The position numbers and the translations under genes are program-made. 64,000 bases of DNA from an uncultured delta proteobacterium (GTDB lineage: Bacteria > Desulfobacterota > Desulfovibrionia > Desulfovibrionales > Desulfovibrionaceae), in NCBI GenBank assembly GCA_903835685.1, contig CAILNX010000054.1:1-64000 (forward strand). The letters are read 5' to 3'. Each line of letters opens with the position of its first letter. The stretch's first letter is position 1. The notes under the pieces were generated by a model. That model saw only the letters and a list, made by a program, of their open reading frames with translations. It had not been told where the DNA came from and did not search any database. Shown one piece after another: positions 6,338-15,432 of the stretch.

Positions 6338-7554
6338 ACCGGACCCCAGCCGCGCGGGCGGCGTCCCCCTCCTGTGGGGGGGGCGCTGGCCCGGGCGGCC
6401 ATTCCGGCTTCATCTTTCCAGCCATCGCCTGCCTGCTTCTGGCCCTGCTTTCAGCCTGCGCGAGGCCCATGACCCCGACTTGCCCGCCTCCTCCCCTGCC
6501 AGCCCCGGGCCAGTTCTTCACCGCCCTGGGGAAGCCCCTGGACCTGGCCGACCTGGCCGCCCGGGTGGCCAGCGCCGCGTACGTGCTCGTGGGCGAGTCC
6601 CACACCAGCCCCTGCGACCATCAGGCCCAGGCCCGCATCCTGGAAGCCCTGGCCCTGGGACCCAATCCCCCGGCCCTGGGTCTGGAGATGGTGGCCGAGG
6701 ACCAGCAGGGGGTGCTGGACGCCTTCAACGCGAAGGCCCTGCCACTCACGGACCTGGAGGCCCGGCTGAACTGGAAGGAGAACTGGGGCTTTCCCTTTCC
6801 CCTGTACCAGCCGCTCTTCGCCCTGGCCGAGGCCCATGGTCTTCCGGTGTGCGGCCTGAACCTGCCCCCCCGCCTGGTGCGCAAGGCCACCCGCGAGGGC
6901 CTGGAGGCCCTGACTCCCGAGGAAAAAGCCTCTTTCCCCGCCCGGGTGATCCCCCCGCCCAAGGACCAGGAGCCCATGCTCCTGGAGATCATCTCCCAAC
7001 ACAAGGGCAATGCCTCCAAGCCCTCCCCCGAGCGCATCCAGAGTTTTTTCCGCACCCAGGCCACCTGGGACACCAAGATGGCCGAGCGGGCCGTGGCCTG
7101 GCGCCAGCAGACCGGTCGGCCCGTGCTGGTGCTGGCCGGGGACGCCCATGTGGAGAACGGCTGGGGCATCGCCCATCGTCTGGCCCTGCTGGACCCGGGC
7201 GCGTCCGTGGTCCTCGTGGTGCCCTGGCGGGGCGAGGACTCCCGGGACCCGGACGCCGGGCACTATCATTTCTACTGCCCCCTGACCCACAAGAGCCGCC
7301 TGGGCATGCTCCTGGAGGAGCGCGGCGGCCGGGTGGTCATCACCCAGGTGGAGGCGGACTCCCGGGCCGACAAGGCCGGGGCCAAGATGGGCGATGTGCT
7401 CGTCTCGGCCCTGGGCCGGAAGGTGGCCGGGCTGAGTGACTTGCACCAGGCCGGGGCCAAGGCCTTCAAGGAAAAGGTCCCGTTCGTCCTGGGCGTGGAG
7501 CGCCAGGGGAAGCCTCTGATTCTGGATTTCGGGCCGCTGGGGCAGGGACAGTAG
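6328..7554 (+). CDS. ChaN-family lipoprotein with C-terminal PDZ domain
   Basis: The 408-residue protein begins with an unusually long arm, then a hydrophobic segment ending in a lipobox (LLSAC near residue 44). The middle is a ChaN/DUF399-type domain: VLVGESHTSPCDHQAQ, LGLEMV, WKENWGFPFPLYQPL and VLAGDAHVENGWGI. Family members bind haem or act in iron uptake at the membrane. From about residue 320 there is a PDZ-like domain (DSRADKAGAKMGDVLVSALG), a fusion found in related bacterial lipoproteins. The start overlaps the upstream gene by 10 bp, suggesting coupled translation. A later in-frame start cannot be excluded because the N-terminal arm is low-complexity. Confidence 0.78.
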   Translation: MGLDRTPAARAASPSCGGGAGPGGHSGFIFPAIACLLLALLSACARPMTPTCPPPPLPAPGQFFTALGKPLDLADLAARVASAAYVLVGESHTSPCDHQAQARILEALALGPNPPALGLEMVAEDQQGVLDAFNAKALPLTDLEARLNWKENWGFPFPLYQPLFALAEAHGLPVCGLNLPPRLVRKATREGLEALTPEEKASFPARVIPPPKDQEPMLLEIISQHKGNASKPSPERIQSFFRTQATWDTKMAERAVAWRQQTGRPVLVLAGDAHVENGWGIAHRLALLDPGASVVLVVPWRGEDSRDPDAGHYHFYCPLTHKSRLGMLLEERGGRVVITQVEADSRADKAGAKMGDVLVSALGRKVAGLSDLHQAGAKAFKEKVPFVLGVERQGKPLILDFGPLGQGQ

Positions 7555-7720
7555 GGTTGCGTTCCGAAACGCGTCCTCTTTGGGCCGTGCAGAAGAACCA
7601 AGAATAAATAATAAATATTTCAGTTTGTTGTCCACAGGTCTGGAGCCGACGCTGTGTCCCGTTGGTTGTTGGAGTCCTGTTGGAGTCTTGCGGAAGCCCT
7701 GCGGGGGATCGTGAGTCACC

Positions 7721-8575
7721 ATGCCCGAACTGCCTGAAGTCGAAACCGTGGTCCGCACCCTGCGGCCCCGCCTGCAAGGCCGCCGCATCCTGAGCGTGGA
7801 CGTGGCCGCTCCGGCAGCCGTGGGCGGCCAGGCTGCCGCCTTTGTCCGGGCCGTGGCCGGGACCCGGGTCACGGGCCTGCGCCGCCGGGCCAAGCTGGTG
7901 CTCATCGATCTGGACAGCGGCGGAACCCTGGCCGTGCACCTGAAGATGACCGGCCGCCTGCTCATCAAGTCCGAGCACGAACCCCACCGCCACGACCGGG
8001 TCCGCCTGGGCCTGGATTCCGGCGACATCCTGGTCTTTGCCGACATGCGTACCTTCGGCTCCCTGCGCCATTTCCCGCCGGGCGGCCTGGAGTCCTGGCC
8101 CTTCTACCGTGATCTTGGGCCAGAGCCCCTGGGCATGGCCGAGGCTGAGTTTGTGGACCGTCTGGTCGGCCGCAACTCGGCCGTCAAGGCCCTGCTCCTG
8201 GACCAGACCGTGGTCGTAGGCATCGGCAACATCTACGCCGACGAATCCCTGTTCCGCGCCCGCATCCACCCGGCCGCCCGGGCCTCGTCCCTGACCCCGG
8301 CCCGCCTGCGCCGCCTCTTCGCCGCCGTGCAGGCCGTCCTGACCCAGGCCATTGCCGAGAACGGCAGCTCCATCCGGGACTACCTGGACGCCGAGGGCAA
8401 TGCCGGGGGCTTCCAGAACTCCTTCAAGGTGTACGGGAAAAAGGGCGAACCCTGCCCCGTGTGCCGAGCCGAGTTGCAGGCCACCAAGGTAGCCGGACGG
8501 ACCAGTACCTTTTGCCCCCAGTGTCAGAAGGGCGAGGTTCCGGCCGGGAGAAAAGGCGGGCGATCCAAGAGGTAG
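7721..8575 (+). CDS. mutM: formamidopyrimidine-DNA glycosylase
   Basis: The 284-residue protein begins MPELPEVETV, in which Pro2 is the Schiff-base nucleophile and Glu3 the general acid. It carries the HLKMTGRL strand, the GIGNIYADE helix-two-turn-helix motif and a C-terminal zinc finger (CPVC at about 244, CPQC at about 267) containing the GRTSTFCPQCQ arginine. All catalytic elements are intact and the length is normal. It removes 8-oxoguanine and ring-opened purines and nicks the strand. It stands alone, 166 bp behind the ChaN-like gene; the gap contains an A+T-rich AAGAATAAATAATAAATATT tract near 7600. Confidence 0.97.
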   Translation: MPELPEVETVVRTLRPRLQGRRILSVDVAAPAAVGGQAAAFVRAVAGTRVTGLRRRAKLVLIDLDSGGTLAVHLKMTGRLLIKSEHEPHRHDRVRLGLDSGDILVFADMRTFGSLRHFPPGGLESWPFYRDLGPEPLGMAEAEFVDRLVGRNSAVKALLLDQTVVVGIGNIYADESLFRARIHPAARASSLTPARLRRLFAAVQAVLTQAIAENGSSIRDYLDAEGNAGGFQNSFKVYGKKGEPCPVCRAELQATKVAGRTSTFCPQCQKGEVPAGRKGGRSKR

Positions 8576-8907
8576 AGGGGGGACGTTTACGGAATGTATA
8601 CTGTACTGCGTGGTAAATAAAGAGTAATATTTATTGTGGTTGCATCGTCGTGCAGGCCGAGGGCGATCCTTCCTGGCCATGGACGGCAGGCCCGGGAGTG
8701 AGAGCCCCTCCGGGGGCCAAAGGGGCGCGCCCCTTTGGAATCCCCGTTTATGGGGAGGCGACGCGGGGTGGCTTTCGTATGCAGGGAGCGGGTGACGCCC
8801 GGAGAGAAGAGCGCTCCATGAAGAAATAAACTCTTATTCTTGGGCAACGTCGGCCCAACCGGAGAGAACGCAGCGGGCCGAGTCCTCGCCTTCATCTCCA
8901 ATTGACC
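8576..8907. other. convergent intergenic region with repeats
   Basis: There is no gene here. The gap between two convergent genes contains an A+T-rich inverted repeat (AATAAA..TTTATT, about 8615-8635), a perfect 22-bp palindrome CCAAAGGGGCG/CGCCCCTTTGG (8717-8738), and AAGAAATAA..TTATTCTT (8821-8841). The palindrome, with its GGGG flanks, resembles dispersed intergenic hairpins seen in Desulfovibrio-type genomes. Confidence 0.5.
8717..8738. repeat. perfect 22-bp GC palindrome
   Basis: CCAAAGGGGCG is followed directly by its reverse complement. It would form a strong cruciform or RNA hairpin between convergent genes, and may work as a bidirectional transcription stop. Confidence 0.6.
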
Positions 8908-10608
8908 TTAAAGCCCCAGCCGGCGCAATTCTTCCTGTTTTTCTTCCATGTCTTCAATCATATTGGCCAGATCAAATTCTCGCAGGCGCGTCAGGGCGGA
9001 TTGTGGATATTTGTGGTTCAGCTTGTGCTGGTTGCCCAGGCCGTTGCCCGTGGCTGCCGGGCTGACCTTGGCCAGCTCTCCGCTGCGTTTCAAGTGCGGC
9101 ACGGCCAGATGCCCGGAGTACACCGCAGGTTTCCCGGCCAGGCAGGAGGCCAGGTCCCGGTCCAGGTCGTCGTACTGGGAGGGCGAGAAGCGGATGTCGA
9201 AACCCTTGGCCGCCGTGAGTTCCTCCGTGCGGAAGAGGTGCAGGCATCCGGTTACGGACACACAGGGCCGCAGGCAGTCGAATTGACCGAAATCCAGGGA
9301 TTCCAGGTGCATGTCCGTGGTCCGCACCTGGCCCGGGGTACGTTGCGGATCGTTGTGGAGCGGAGCAGGGGTCTGGTGGCCGGAAGGCGCGGCCTGGGCG
9401 TCCTCGGGCTTCAAGTGCAGGTCCGCGCTCTGGATGATCCGGGGCAGGGCCGCGTCAACCACCTTGCAGCCCCAGGCCCCGGCCTGGGGAAAGCGCTGCA
9501 CGGCCGCGCCCAGCTTGCCCAGCCAGTCGGCCGGGGGTAGGGCGTCGTCGTCCACATAGGCCACGAAGTCCGCGGCCTGGACTTCCGGCCGGGCCAGCAG
9601 CCAGTTGCGCGCGGCCGGAGCCCCGATGTTCACCGGCAGGTCCACCCGGATGAGCTGGCCCTCGGCCCGCCCATTCACCCGCTCATCCCAGGCGTCCAGA
9701 ACCTGGCCGGTCCCGTCCGTGCTCCCGTTGTCCAGGACCAGGACCTTGGCCCGGGGCAGGTCGCTGGTGAACAGGGCCGCCAGGGTGGCCGCGAGTTCCG
9801 TGGCCTTGTTGTAGGAATAGAGGAGCACGGCCACGCGGCCGGGCAGCAGGGCGGTCTCCAGGTCCACTTCCTGGGCCAGGTCGGCCAGGCGCAGCAGGGC
9901 GCTCGTGTTCCAGGGCTGGGCCTGGCAGGCCGCGCGGTATTCCAGGATGGCCGCCTCCCGCTGGCCCTGGCGCAAACGGCATTCGGCCAGGCGGGGCCGC
10001 AGGGCCGGGAAGGCCCTGCTGTCCAGGGCCTGCTCGTAATAGTGGGCGGCCGCCTCCCAGTCCTGGCGGAAAAAGGCCAGGTCGGCCAGGATCGCGGCCT
10101 GCAGGGGCTCGGCCGCCGGGGGCCAGGGACGGGAGAGCAGGGCCGTGGCCCAGTCCAGGCGGTCCTGGCGCAGGCCCAGATCCATGACCTGGCGCAGGAG
10201 CGGAGCGCTCAAGGGGTCCCGGCCTAGGGCCGAGGCCAGGAGTTCCTGGGCCTGGTCCACCCGGCCGCGCGTGACCAGGCCTGCGGCCCGCTGGGCCTCG
10301 GGACTGGGCCGGGAGGCCTGGACCACCATGTCCGCAAAGGTCCGCAAGGGGTGGGCCTGGCCCTGGCCCTGGCTGGTCCCGAGCAGGGAGAGCACCTGTT
10401 CGGCCGCGCGATGGTCCAAGGGCGACCAGGCCCAGGCCGAGGCCACGGTGTCCAGGGCCAGGCGGCCGTATACCTGCGCCTGCCCGGGGTCGCTGGCGGC
10501 CAGTTCCAGGCAGCGGCGTCCCACGGCGCTCAAATGTCCGGTGCCCACGGACCCGGCCAGAAGCTGCCCGGCCAGGTCCGGGGCCAGTGATCTCCAGTCG
10601 AAATTCAT
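8908..10608 (-). CDS. GT2 glycosyltransferase with helical-repeat N terminus
   Basis: The 566-residue protein has an alpha-helical, TPR-like first half (about residues 1-255, Ala/Leu/Gln-rich repeats), then a family 2 glycosyltransferase domain: VAVLLYSYNKATELAATL, VLVLDNGSTDGTG, NIGAPAARNWLL and the metal-binding YVDDDALPP. It probably transfers a sugar to a surface glycan or a protein; the acceptor cannot be read from sequence. The ATG at 10608 is preferred to a GTG at 10614 because GAGG sits five bases before it. It shares its layout and the APAARNWL and FSPSQ-type motifs with the gene at 11615-13282, so the two are paralogues flanking a third GT2 gene. Confidence 0.85.
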   Translation of the reverse strand: MNFDWRSLAPDLAGQLLAGSVGTGHLSAVGRRCLELAASDPGQAQVYGRLALDTVASAWAWSPLDHRAAEQVLSLLGTSQGQGQAHPLRTFADMVVQASRPSPEAQRAAGLVTRGRVDQAQELLASALGRDPLSAPLLRQVMDLGLRQDRLDWATALLSRPWPPAAEPLQAAILADLAFFRQDWEAAAHYYEQALDSRAFPALRPRLAECRLRQGQREAAILEYRAACQAQPWNTSALLRLADLAQEVDLETALLPGRVAVLLYSYNKATELAATLAALFTSDLPRAKVLVLDNGSTDGTGQVLDAWDERVNGRAEGQLIRVDLPVNIGAPAARNWLLARPEVQAADFVAYVDDDALPPADWLGKLGAAVQRFPQAGAWGCKVVDAALPRIIQSADLHLKPEDAQAAPSGHQTPAPLHNDPQRTPGQVRTTDMHLESLDFGQFDCLRPCVSVTGCLHLFRTEELTAAKGFDIRFSPSQYDDLDRDLASCLAGKPAVYSGHLAVPHLKRSGELAKVSPAATGNGLGNQHKLNHKYPQSALTRLREFDLANMIEDMEEKQEELRRLGL

Positions 10609-10870
10609 GCTCACCTCGACGCTCCCGGAATGCGGGCGGGTTAGGGTGCGCGGCCCGGGCAGAATCCCATTCCGTTTTCAGCCCGGATGGCCTATCGTAA
10701 ATCTCGCTGTCGGGCTTTCTGGAGCCCGGACGCCGCGTCCTGAATTCCGGTGATTCCAGCGCCTGTGCACAAGAAGCAACTTTACTCTTTTTTCTCTTTT
10801 CTTGTGGCGGTTGCCTGGACTCCACCTTAGCAGGCTGGGCGCAAAACTTCCAGGGCGCACAGGAGGGTGC

Positions 10871-11620
10871 ATGGCCGAGAGGCGACTTGCCGAAAAACGT
10901 CTGGCCGTGGTCATCCTGCATTACGGGCAGCCCGAGCTGACCCGGCGGCTGGCCGACCAGCTCGCGGGATCGGACCCGGACTGGGCCGTGCGGGTCCTGG
11001 ACAACCACGCGCCCATCCCTTTTCCCGGGGCTTGGCAACGCCTGCCGGACAACCTCTTCTGGGCCGGGGCCTTGGCCTGGTGCCTGGACGAACTCGGCCG
11101 CGAGGGCTTTACCCATCTCTGGTTCCTGAACAACGACCTCTATTTCGGGTCCGCGCCCTCGCACCTGGGCCGGGCCTGGGAGCGGCTGCACCGCCTGGAC
11201 CAGATCCTGGGGCCGGTGGGCGTGTATTCCCCGAGCGCCACGGCCAACCCCTACCACCCCCAGATGGTCCAGCAGCCCGGGCTGCAATTTTCCCGCGCGG
11301 CCCTGATCGACGGCATCGCCCCGCTCTTCAACCTGGAATGCCTGACCGCCCTCGGCGGGCTGGATTTCGCGGACAACTCCTATGGCTACGGGGTGGATGT
11401 CTGGACCTCTCTCTGCGCCCACCGGGCTGGCTGGCCCGTGGTGGTGGACCACGCGGTGTGCATCCGCCACGTGTATCACAGCACGGCCCGCAAGGTGGAA
11501 GGGTTCCTGGCCCAGGCCGCCCGGGCCGAGGCCGCCTATCTCAGCCGCCGTTTGGGGCCGAATTACGCGGCCGAGCTCATGGCCCTCAAGGCCGAGGTCC
11601 AGGGGTTTGAAAAGTTATAG
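10871..11620 (+). CDS. GT2-type glycosyltransferase, 249 aa
   Basis: This compact protein starts with a Rossmann-like strand (LAVVILHYGQPELTRRL) and has RVLDNHAP and WFLNNDLYF, the latter in the place of the DxD metal motif. A second conserved block (GGLDFADNSYGYGVDVWT) and a C-terminal HVYHSTA follow. It resembles family 2 glycosyltransferases without extra domains. The ATG at 10871 has AGGAGGG at 10861-10867. The gene is inserted in the opposite orientation between two longer GT2 genes and its stop overlaps the end of the downstream gene by 6 bp. The three probably serve one glycan pathway. Confidence 0.8.
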   Translation: MAERRLAEKRLAVVILHYGQPELTRRLADQLAGSDPDWAVRVLDNHAPIPFPGAWQRLPDNLFWAGALAWCLDELGREGFTHLWFLNNDLYFGSAPSHLGRAWERLHRLDQILGPVGVYSPSATANPYHPQMVQQPGLQFSRAALIDGIAPLFNLECLTALGGLDFADNSYGYGVDVWTSLCAHRAGWPVVVDHAVCIRHVYHSTARKVEGFLAQAARAEAAYLSRRLGPNYAAELMALKAEVQGFEKL

Positions 11621-13282
11621 CCGGACAAAGAGCCGGTAATACTCCCGCGCTCCCTCGCCCAACAAGTCCCACGCCTCCTCCAGGCCCTTGGCCAGATGCC
11701 GGTCGTCCGCCCCGCGCGAGGCCGCGTTCATGGCCGCCAGCTCCCCCACGCTGAATTTGTGCTCCATTTTCATGTGGTTGCCCCAAACATGGCCTTGCAG
11801 GGCCAGGCTCTGCAATCCCTTGGGGCCGGACCCGCGCACGTGGGTCACGGACATGCGGCCGTCGTAGAGCACCTCGGCCCCGGCCTTCCAGACCTGGAGG
11901 TCGTGCTCGATGTCGTCCACCTGGGAGGGGGTAAAGCGGATGTCGAAATCCGGCACGGCCAGCCCCTGGCAGAGACGGCGGTTGAACAGGTGGCAGCAGC
12001 CCATGACCGAGAGGCAGGGCCGCCGGAAGGCGTACTGGCCCAGGTCCATGACCAGGGGGGCGTTGTCCGTGAAGCGGATGAGGCGCGGTCCCGTGGCCAG
12101 GAAGAAGCGCGAGGCGTACTGCACCGTGGGCAGGGCCGAGGGGTTCAAAATCTTGGGGCCAACCACGGCCGCCCGGGGCCAGAGCTCCAGGTCTTGCAGG
12201 AACGCGGCCAGCCAGTCCCGGGGCAGGAGCACGTCGTCGTCCAGAAAGGCCACGTAGTCCGCCTCCCGGGTGGACGGCAGGTGCCAGAGCCAGTTGCGCG
12301 CGGCCGGAGCGCCCACGTTGACCGGAAGCTGGATGATTTCCACGGGCCGCCCCTGGGCCGTGGCCGCGATCCCGGCCGCGAACTCCTCAGGCGTGAAGGC
12401 CGTGGACCCGTTGTTCAGCACCGCCACCGTGGCCGGGCCGATGTTCGAGGCCAGGAGGCTTTTCAGGGTGTCCAGGGTCAGGCCGAGCTTGTTGAAGGTG
12501 TAGAAGAGCACGGCCACCTTGCGCTCGCTGGGCAGGCCCGGGGGAGGCGGGGCCATGTCCAGCTCCCGGAGCCGGGAAAAGAGAAAGGACTGGCCGGGCT
12601 CGAACTCCAGGGACTGAAGGAACAGCCGCCGGGCCTCGTCCTTGTCCCCGGCAGCCAGGGCGGATTCGGCCGCGAGGTTCAGGGTCAGAAAGCTGGGCGG
12701 ACCCAGGCGGGCCAGTTCGTGCGCCAAGTCAGCCCGGCCAGCGGCCCAGGCGGCCCAGGCGAAAAAGGGCGCGGCCAAGCTCAAAGGGGCCTGGGCCAGG
12801 ACCTTGGGGGCCAGGGGGAGAAGATGTTCGGCGTCGCCCATCTGCCAGAGTTGGACCAGGGCCATGAAACGAATGAGGGGCGCGGCCGGGCTTGCGGCCA
12901 GGGCGGCCAGGCCCGGCGCGTCAGAGTCCTCGGCCAGGGCCTCCACCCGGTCCAGGTCGGCCTGGCAGGGGGCCGGAGCCGGGGGCGCTTCGGCCAGGGT
13001 CCGCGCGGCCTCTTCCATCCAGGCCGCAAAGCCCGGCCGGGGCGCGCACAGGGGAGCCAGGGCCTGGAATTGGGACCAGAGCGAGGGGTCCAGGGGATTG
13101 AAGATCAGGGACTGGCGCAGGAGGCTTGCGGCCAGCTCCAGCCTGGGCCGGGCCTGGTCCGGCGGGCAGGCCTCGATCCCGTCCAGGAGGCGGCCCACCA
13201 TCCAGGTGGCCCGCTGGGGCGGGGAATAGCCGTGGGCGTGGTGCAGGCGGAAGAGATCGGCGCTCAAGGGGTCCATGGACAT
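11615..13282 (-). CDS. GT2 glycosyltransferase with helical-repeat N terminus
   Basis: The 555-residue protein has an N-terminal helical region (about 1-250) containing Ala-rich TPR-like units, and a C-terminal GT2 domain: VAVLFYTFNKLGLTLDTL, VAVLNNGSTAF, NVGAPAARNWLW, and YVAFLDDDVLLPRDW with the DxD motif. CHLFNRR and FTPSQVDDIEHDL follow. It is a paralogue of the gene at 8908-10608 with the same architecture. The start at 13282 (MSMDPLS) has GGGAG about ten bases upstream; a second ATG two codons later is possible. The acceptor is unknown. Confidence 0.85.
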   Translation of the reverse strand: MSMDPLSADLFRLHHAHGYSPPQRATWMVGRLLDGIEACPPDQARPRLELAASLLRQSLIFNPLDPSLWSQFQALAPLCAPRPGFAAWMEEAARTLAEAPPAPAPCQADLDRVEALAEDSDAPGLAALAASPAAPLIRFMALVQLWQMGDAEHLLPLAPKVLAQAPLSLAAPFFAWAAWAAGRADLAHELARLGPPSFLTLNLAAESALAAGDKDEARRLFLQSLEFEPGQSFLFSRLRELDMAPPPPGLPSERKVAVLFYTFNKLGLTLDTLKSLLASNIGPATVAVLNNGSTAFTPEEFAAGIAATAQGRPVEIIQLPVNVGAPAARNWLWHLPSTREADYVAFLDDDVLLPRDWLAAFLQDLELWPRAAVVGPKILNPSALPTVQYASRFFLATGPRLIRFTDNAPLVMDLGQYAFRRPCLSVMGCCHLFNRRLCQGLAVPDFDIRFTPSQVDDIEHDLQVWKAGAEVLYDGRMSVTHVRGSGPKGLQSLALQGHVWGNHMKMEHKFSVGELAAMNAASRGADDRHLAKGLEEAWDLLGEGAREYYRLFVRL

Positions 13283-13384
13283 GGCGGCTCCCGGGGATTG
13301 GTGGGCCTTTTGTAGATGAAACCCGGGACGATGGCAAAGGGCTTCGACTTTACTCCCCGGCCCCAATCCCGTACCAGGGGGGCC

Positions 13385-14956
13385 ATGAGCACGCAGCGGT
13401 CCATTGCCCACAACACCATGATCGTGGCCGGGGCCACCCTGGCCTCGCGCATCCTGGGCTTCGTGCGGGACACGGTCCTGGCCTACGTCCTGGGCGCTGG
13501 CCTTTTTTCCGACGCCTTCTACGTGGCCTTCCGCATCCCCAACCTCCTGCGCCGCCTGTTCGCCGAAGGCTCCCTGACCATGTCCTTCATCCCGGTGTTC
13601 ACCCGCACCTTGAAAGAGCAGGGCCAGGAGGCGGCCTTTGCCACGGCCCGCTCGGCCCAGGCCTGGCTGGTCATCATCCTGTCGGCCATCACGGTCCTGG
13701 CCCTGATCTTCGCCGAGCCCCTGGTGCACTGCATCGCGCCCGGGTTCGCGGCCAAGCCGGAGCAGATGGCCCTGACCGTGCAATTGGTGCGCATCACCTT
13801 TCCCTACATCCTGTTCGTCTCGGCCGTGGCCCTGTGCATGGGGATACTCAACAGCCTGGGCCATTTTCTGACCCCGGCCCTGTCCCCCTGCCTGCTGAAC
13901 ATCTGCATGATCTGCGGCGGGGCCGTGGGCTATTTCCTGGGCCTGAACGTGGCCGTGACCGTGTCCTGGGGGGTGCTGGTGGCCGGGCTGTGCCAGTGGC
14001 TGGCCCAGCAGCCCTTTCTGTCGCCCCACGGATTCTCCTGGCGCGGGGAGTGGTCCCTGAAGAATCCCGGGGCCTTGCGCATCGGCCGCCTCATGCTGCC
14101 CACAGTGTTCGGGTCAGCCATCTACCAGGTGAACATCCTTCTGAGCACGCTCCTGGTCTCCTTCCTGCCTGCCGGGAGCGTGACCTTTCTCTATTACGCC
14201 GACCGGCTGGTGGAGTTCCCCCTGGGCGTGTTCGGCCTGGCCGTGAGCACGGCCGCCCTGCCCAATCTGTCCCAGTTGGCCACGGAGAACCGGGACCAGG
14301 ATTTCGCGGCCGCCCTGCGCTCGTCCATCAGCCTGACCCTGTTCATCGGGATTCCGGCCATGGCCGGGCTCATGGCCCTCTCCGAGCCCGTGGTCTCCCT
14401 GCTCTTCGGCCGGGGGGCCTTCACCCCCGAGGCGGTCACGGCCACGTCCAATGCCCTTTTGGCCTACAGCCTGGGCCTGCCGTTTACGGCCGCAGCCCGG
14501 CCCATGGCCTCGGCCTTCTACGCCCTGGAGAGCACCCGCACCCCGGTCTATGCCGCCCTGGCCAGCCTGGTGGTGAACATCGGCCTGGGGGCCCTGCTCA
14601 TGGGACCCCTGGCCCACGTGGGCCTGGCCCTGGCCGTGGCCACCTCGTCCGTGGTCAATGCGGTGATCCTCTGCTGGCTCATCACCCGCAGGCTGGGCCG
14701 CTGCCCCATCGACTGGGTCACGGCGGTCAAATGCCTGGGCCTTTCCGCGCTCATGGGCCTGGCCGCGCATACCACCGGGGGAAGTCGCTGGCTGTGGATA
14801 CCCCTGCTCCCGCTCTGGCCCCTGCTCTATTTCGGGGCCGCCCGGCTGGCGGGCCTGGCAGAGGCCAAGGCCTTGTGGGGGGGCTTGAGCAGGCGGCTGG
14901 TGAAGAAGACGCCGCAGACTGTGACCGATCCGGCGGATTCAGCGGGGAAGAAATAG
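13385..14956 (+). CDS. murJ: lipid II flippase MurJ
   Basis: The 523-residue membrane protein has about 14 hydrophobic helices and the MurJ/MviN signatures: ASRILGFVRDTVLA near the N terminus, FYVAFRIPNLLRRLFAEG, and YYADRLVEFPLGVFG. It moves lipid II across the inner membrane for peptidoglycan synthesis. I place the start at 13385, because homologues begin just before the RSIAHNTM segment. An in-frame ATG at 13316 would add 23 residues without family similarity. The ribosome binding site for 13385 is G-rich but very close, so the start is not certain. It is divergent from the GT2 gene. Confidence 0.92.
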   Translation: MSTQRSIAHNTMIVAGATLASRILGFVRDTVLAYVLGAGLFSDAFYVAFRIPNLLRRLFAEGSLTMSFIPVFTRTLKEQGQEAAFATARSAQAWLVIILSAITVLALIFAEPLVHCIAPGFAAKPEQMALTVQLVRITFPYILFVSAVALCMGILNSLGHFLTPALSPCLLNICMICGGAVGYFLGLNVAVTVSWGVLVAGLCQWLAQQPFLSPHGFSWRGEWSLKNPGALRIGRLMLPTVFGSAIYQVNILLSTLLVSFLPAGSVTFLYYADRLVEFPLGVFGLAVSTAALPNLSQLATENRDQDFAAALRSSISLTLFIGIPAMAGLMALSEPVVSLLFGRGAFTPEAVTATSNALLAYSLGLPFTAAARPMASAFYALESTRTPVYAALASLVVNIGLGALLMGPLAHVGLALAVATSSVVNAVILCWLITRRLGRCPIDWVTAVKCLGLSALMGLAAHTTGGSRWLWIPLLPLWPLLYFGAARLAGLAEAKALWGGLSRRLVKKTPQTVTDPADSAGKK

Positions 14957-14984
14957 AACTTGTGCAAACTCTTCTGAGGCACCA

Positions 14985-15380
14985 ATGCATATCACGGAAT
15001 TTGGGCTCAGCCATGAACAGCGTATAGTGGACACCTGTTTTTCGGGTTACGTTCAGCTTGACGACAATAATGATGAGCTGGCTATAGGAGTGAAGTTCCA
15101 CGAGCCATTTGAAGGAGATGGGATACTTTATGTTGAGCTGTGGACTGATAGCGACGACTGCTTTTGCTCTGCGGATACAATAAGAAGAGTAGGGCCATTC
15201 AATTCAGAAAACATAGTCACAAGTGCAAGCTTTGATATACGGAATTTCATTCAAGAAGCACAAAGATACATATGTCTTCGTTATATTGTCACCAATGGGA
15301 GCTTCACTTCTGGAAGAATATCAGCACGAATTTCTTCAAATCTCAATGCCTGGTTTTTATATGAGGATGATTCTCGTTAG
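14985..15380 (+). CDS. orphan gene resembling a phage capsid cement protein (Bbp16-like)
   Basis: The 131-residue protein is predicted to be mostly beta strands. Its second half (AQRYICLRYIVTNGSFTSGR, then ISARISS) follows the pattern of Bbp16-type phage capsid cement proteins (RYL-RLNYTV-tGxFTaG-vsA). That link is my recollection of the family, not a search. The gene is clearly A+T-richer than murJ and the SPOR gene around it, and its codon use differs (many AGA, ATA and TTT codons). GAGG lies seven bases before the ATG. No other virion gene is near, so it is either a prophage remnant or a captured gene with a new role. It lies 28 bp after murJ. Confidence 0.5.
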   Translation: MHITEFGLSHEQRIVDTCFSGYVQLDDNNDELAIGVKFHEPFEGDGILYVELWTDSDDCFCSADTIRRVGPFNSENIVTSASFDIRNFIQEAQRYICLRYIVTNGSFTSGRISARISSNLNAWFLYEDDSR

Positions 15381-15432
15381 CCCTATGGGCTGGCAGCCGC
15401 TCGTCAGCGTTCAGACCCAATAAGGAAACGGC

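Noticed and set aside
9683-11479. Long antisense open frames across the glycosyltransferase genes and other GC-rich genes
   Set aside because: They are rich in Pro, Gly, Arg and Ala without domains, overlap clearly recognised genes, and are expected in high-GC DNA.
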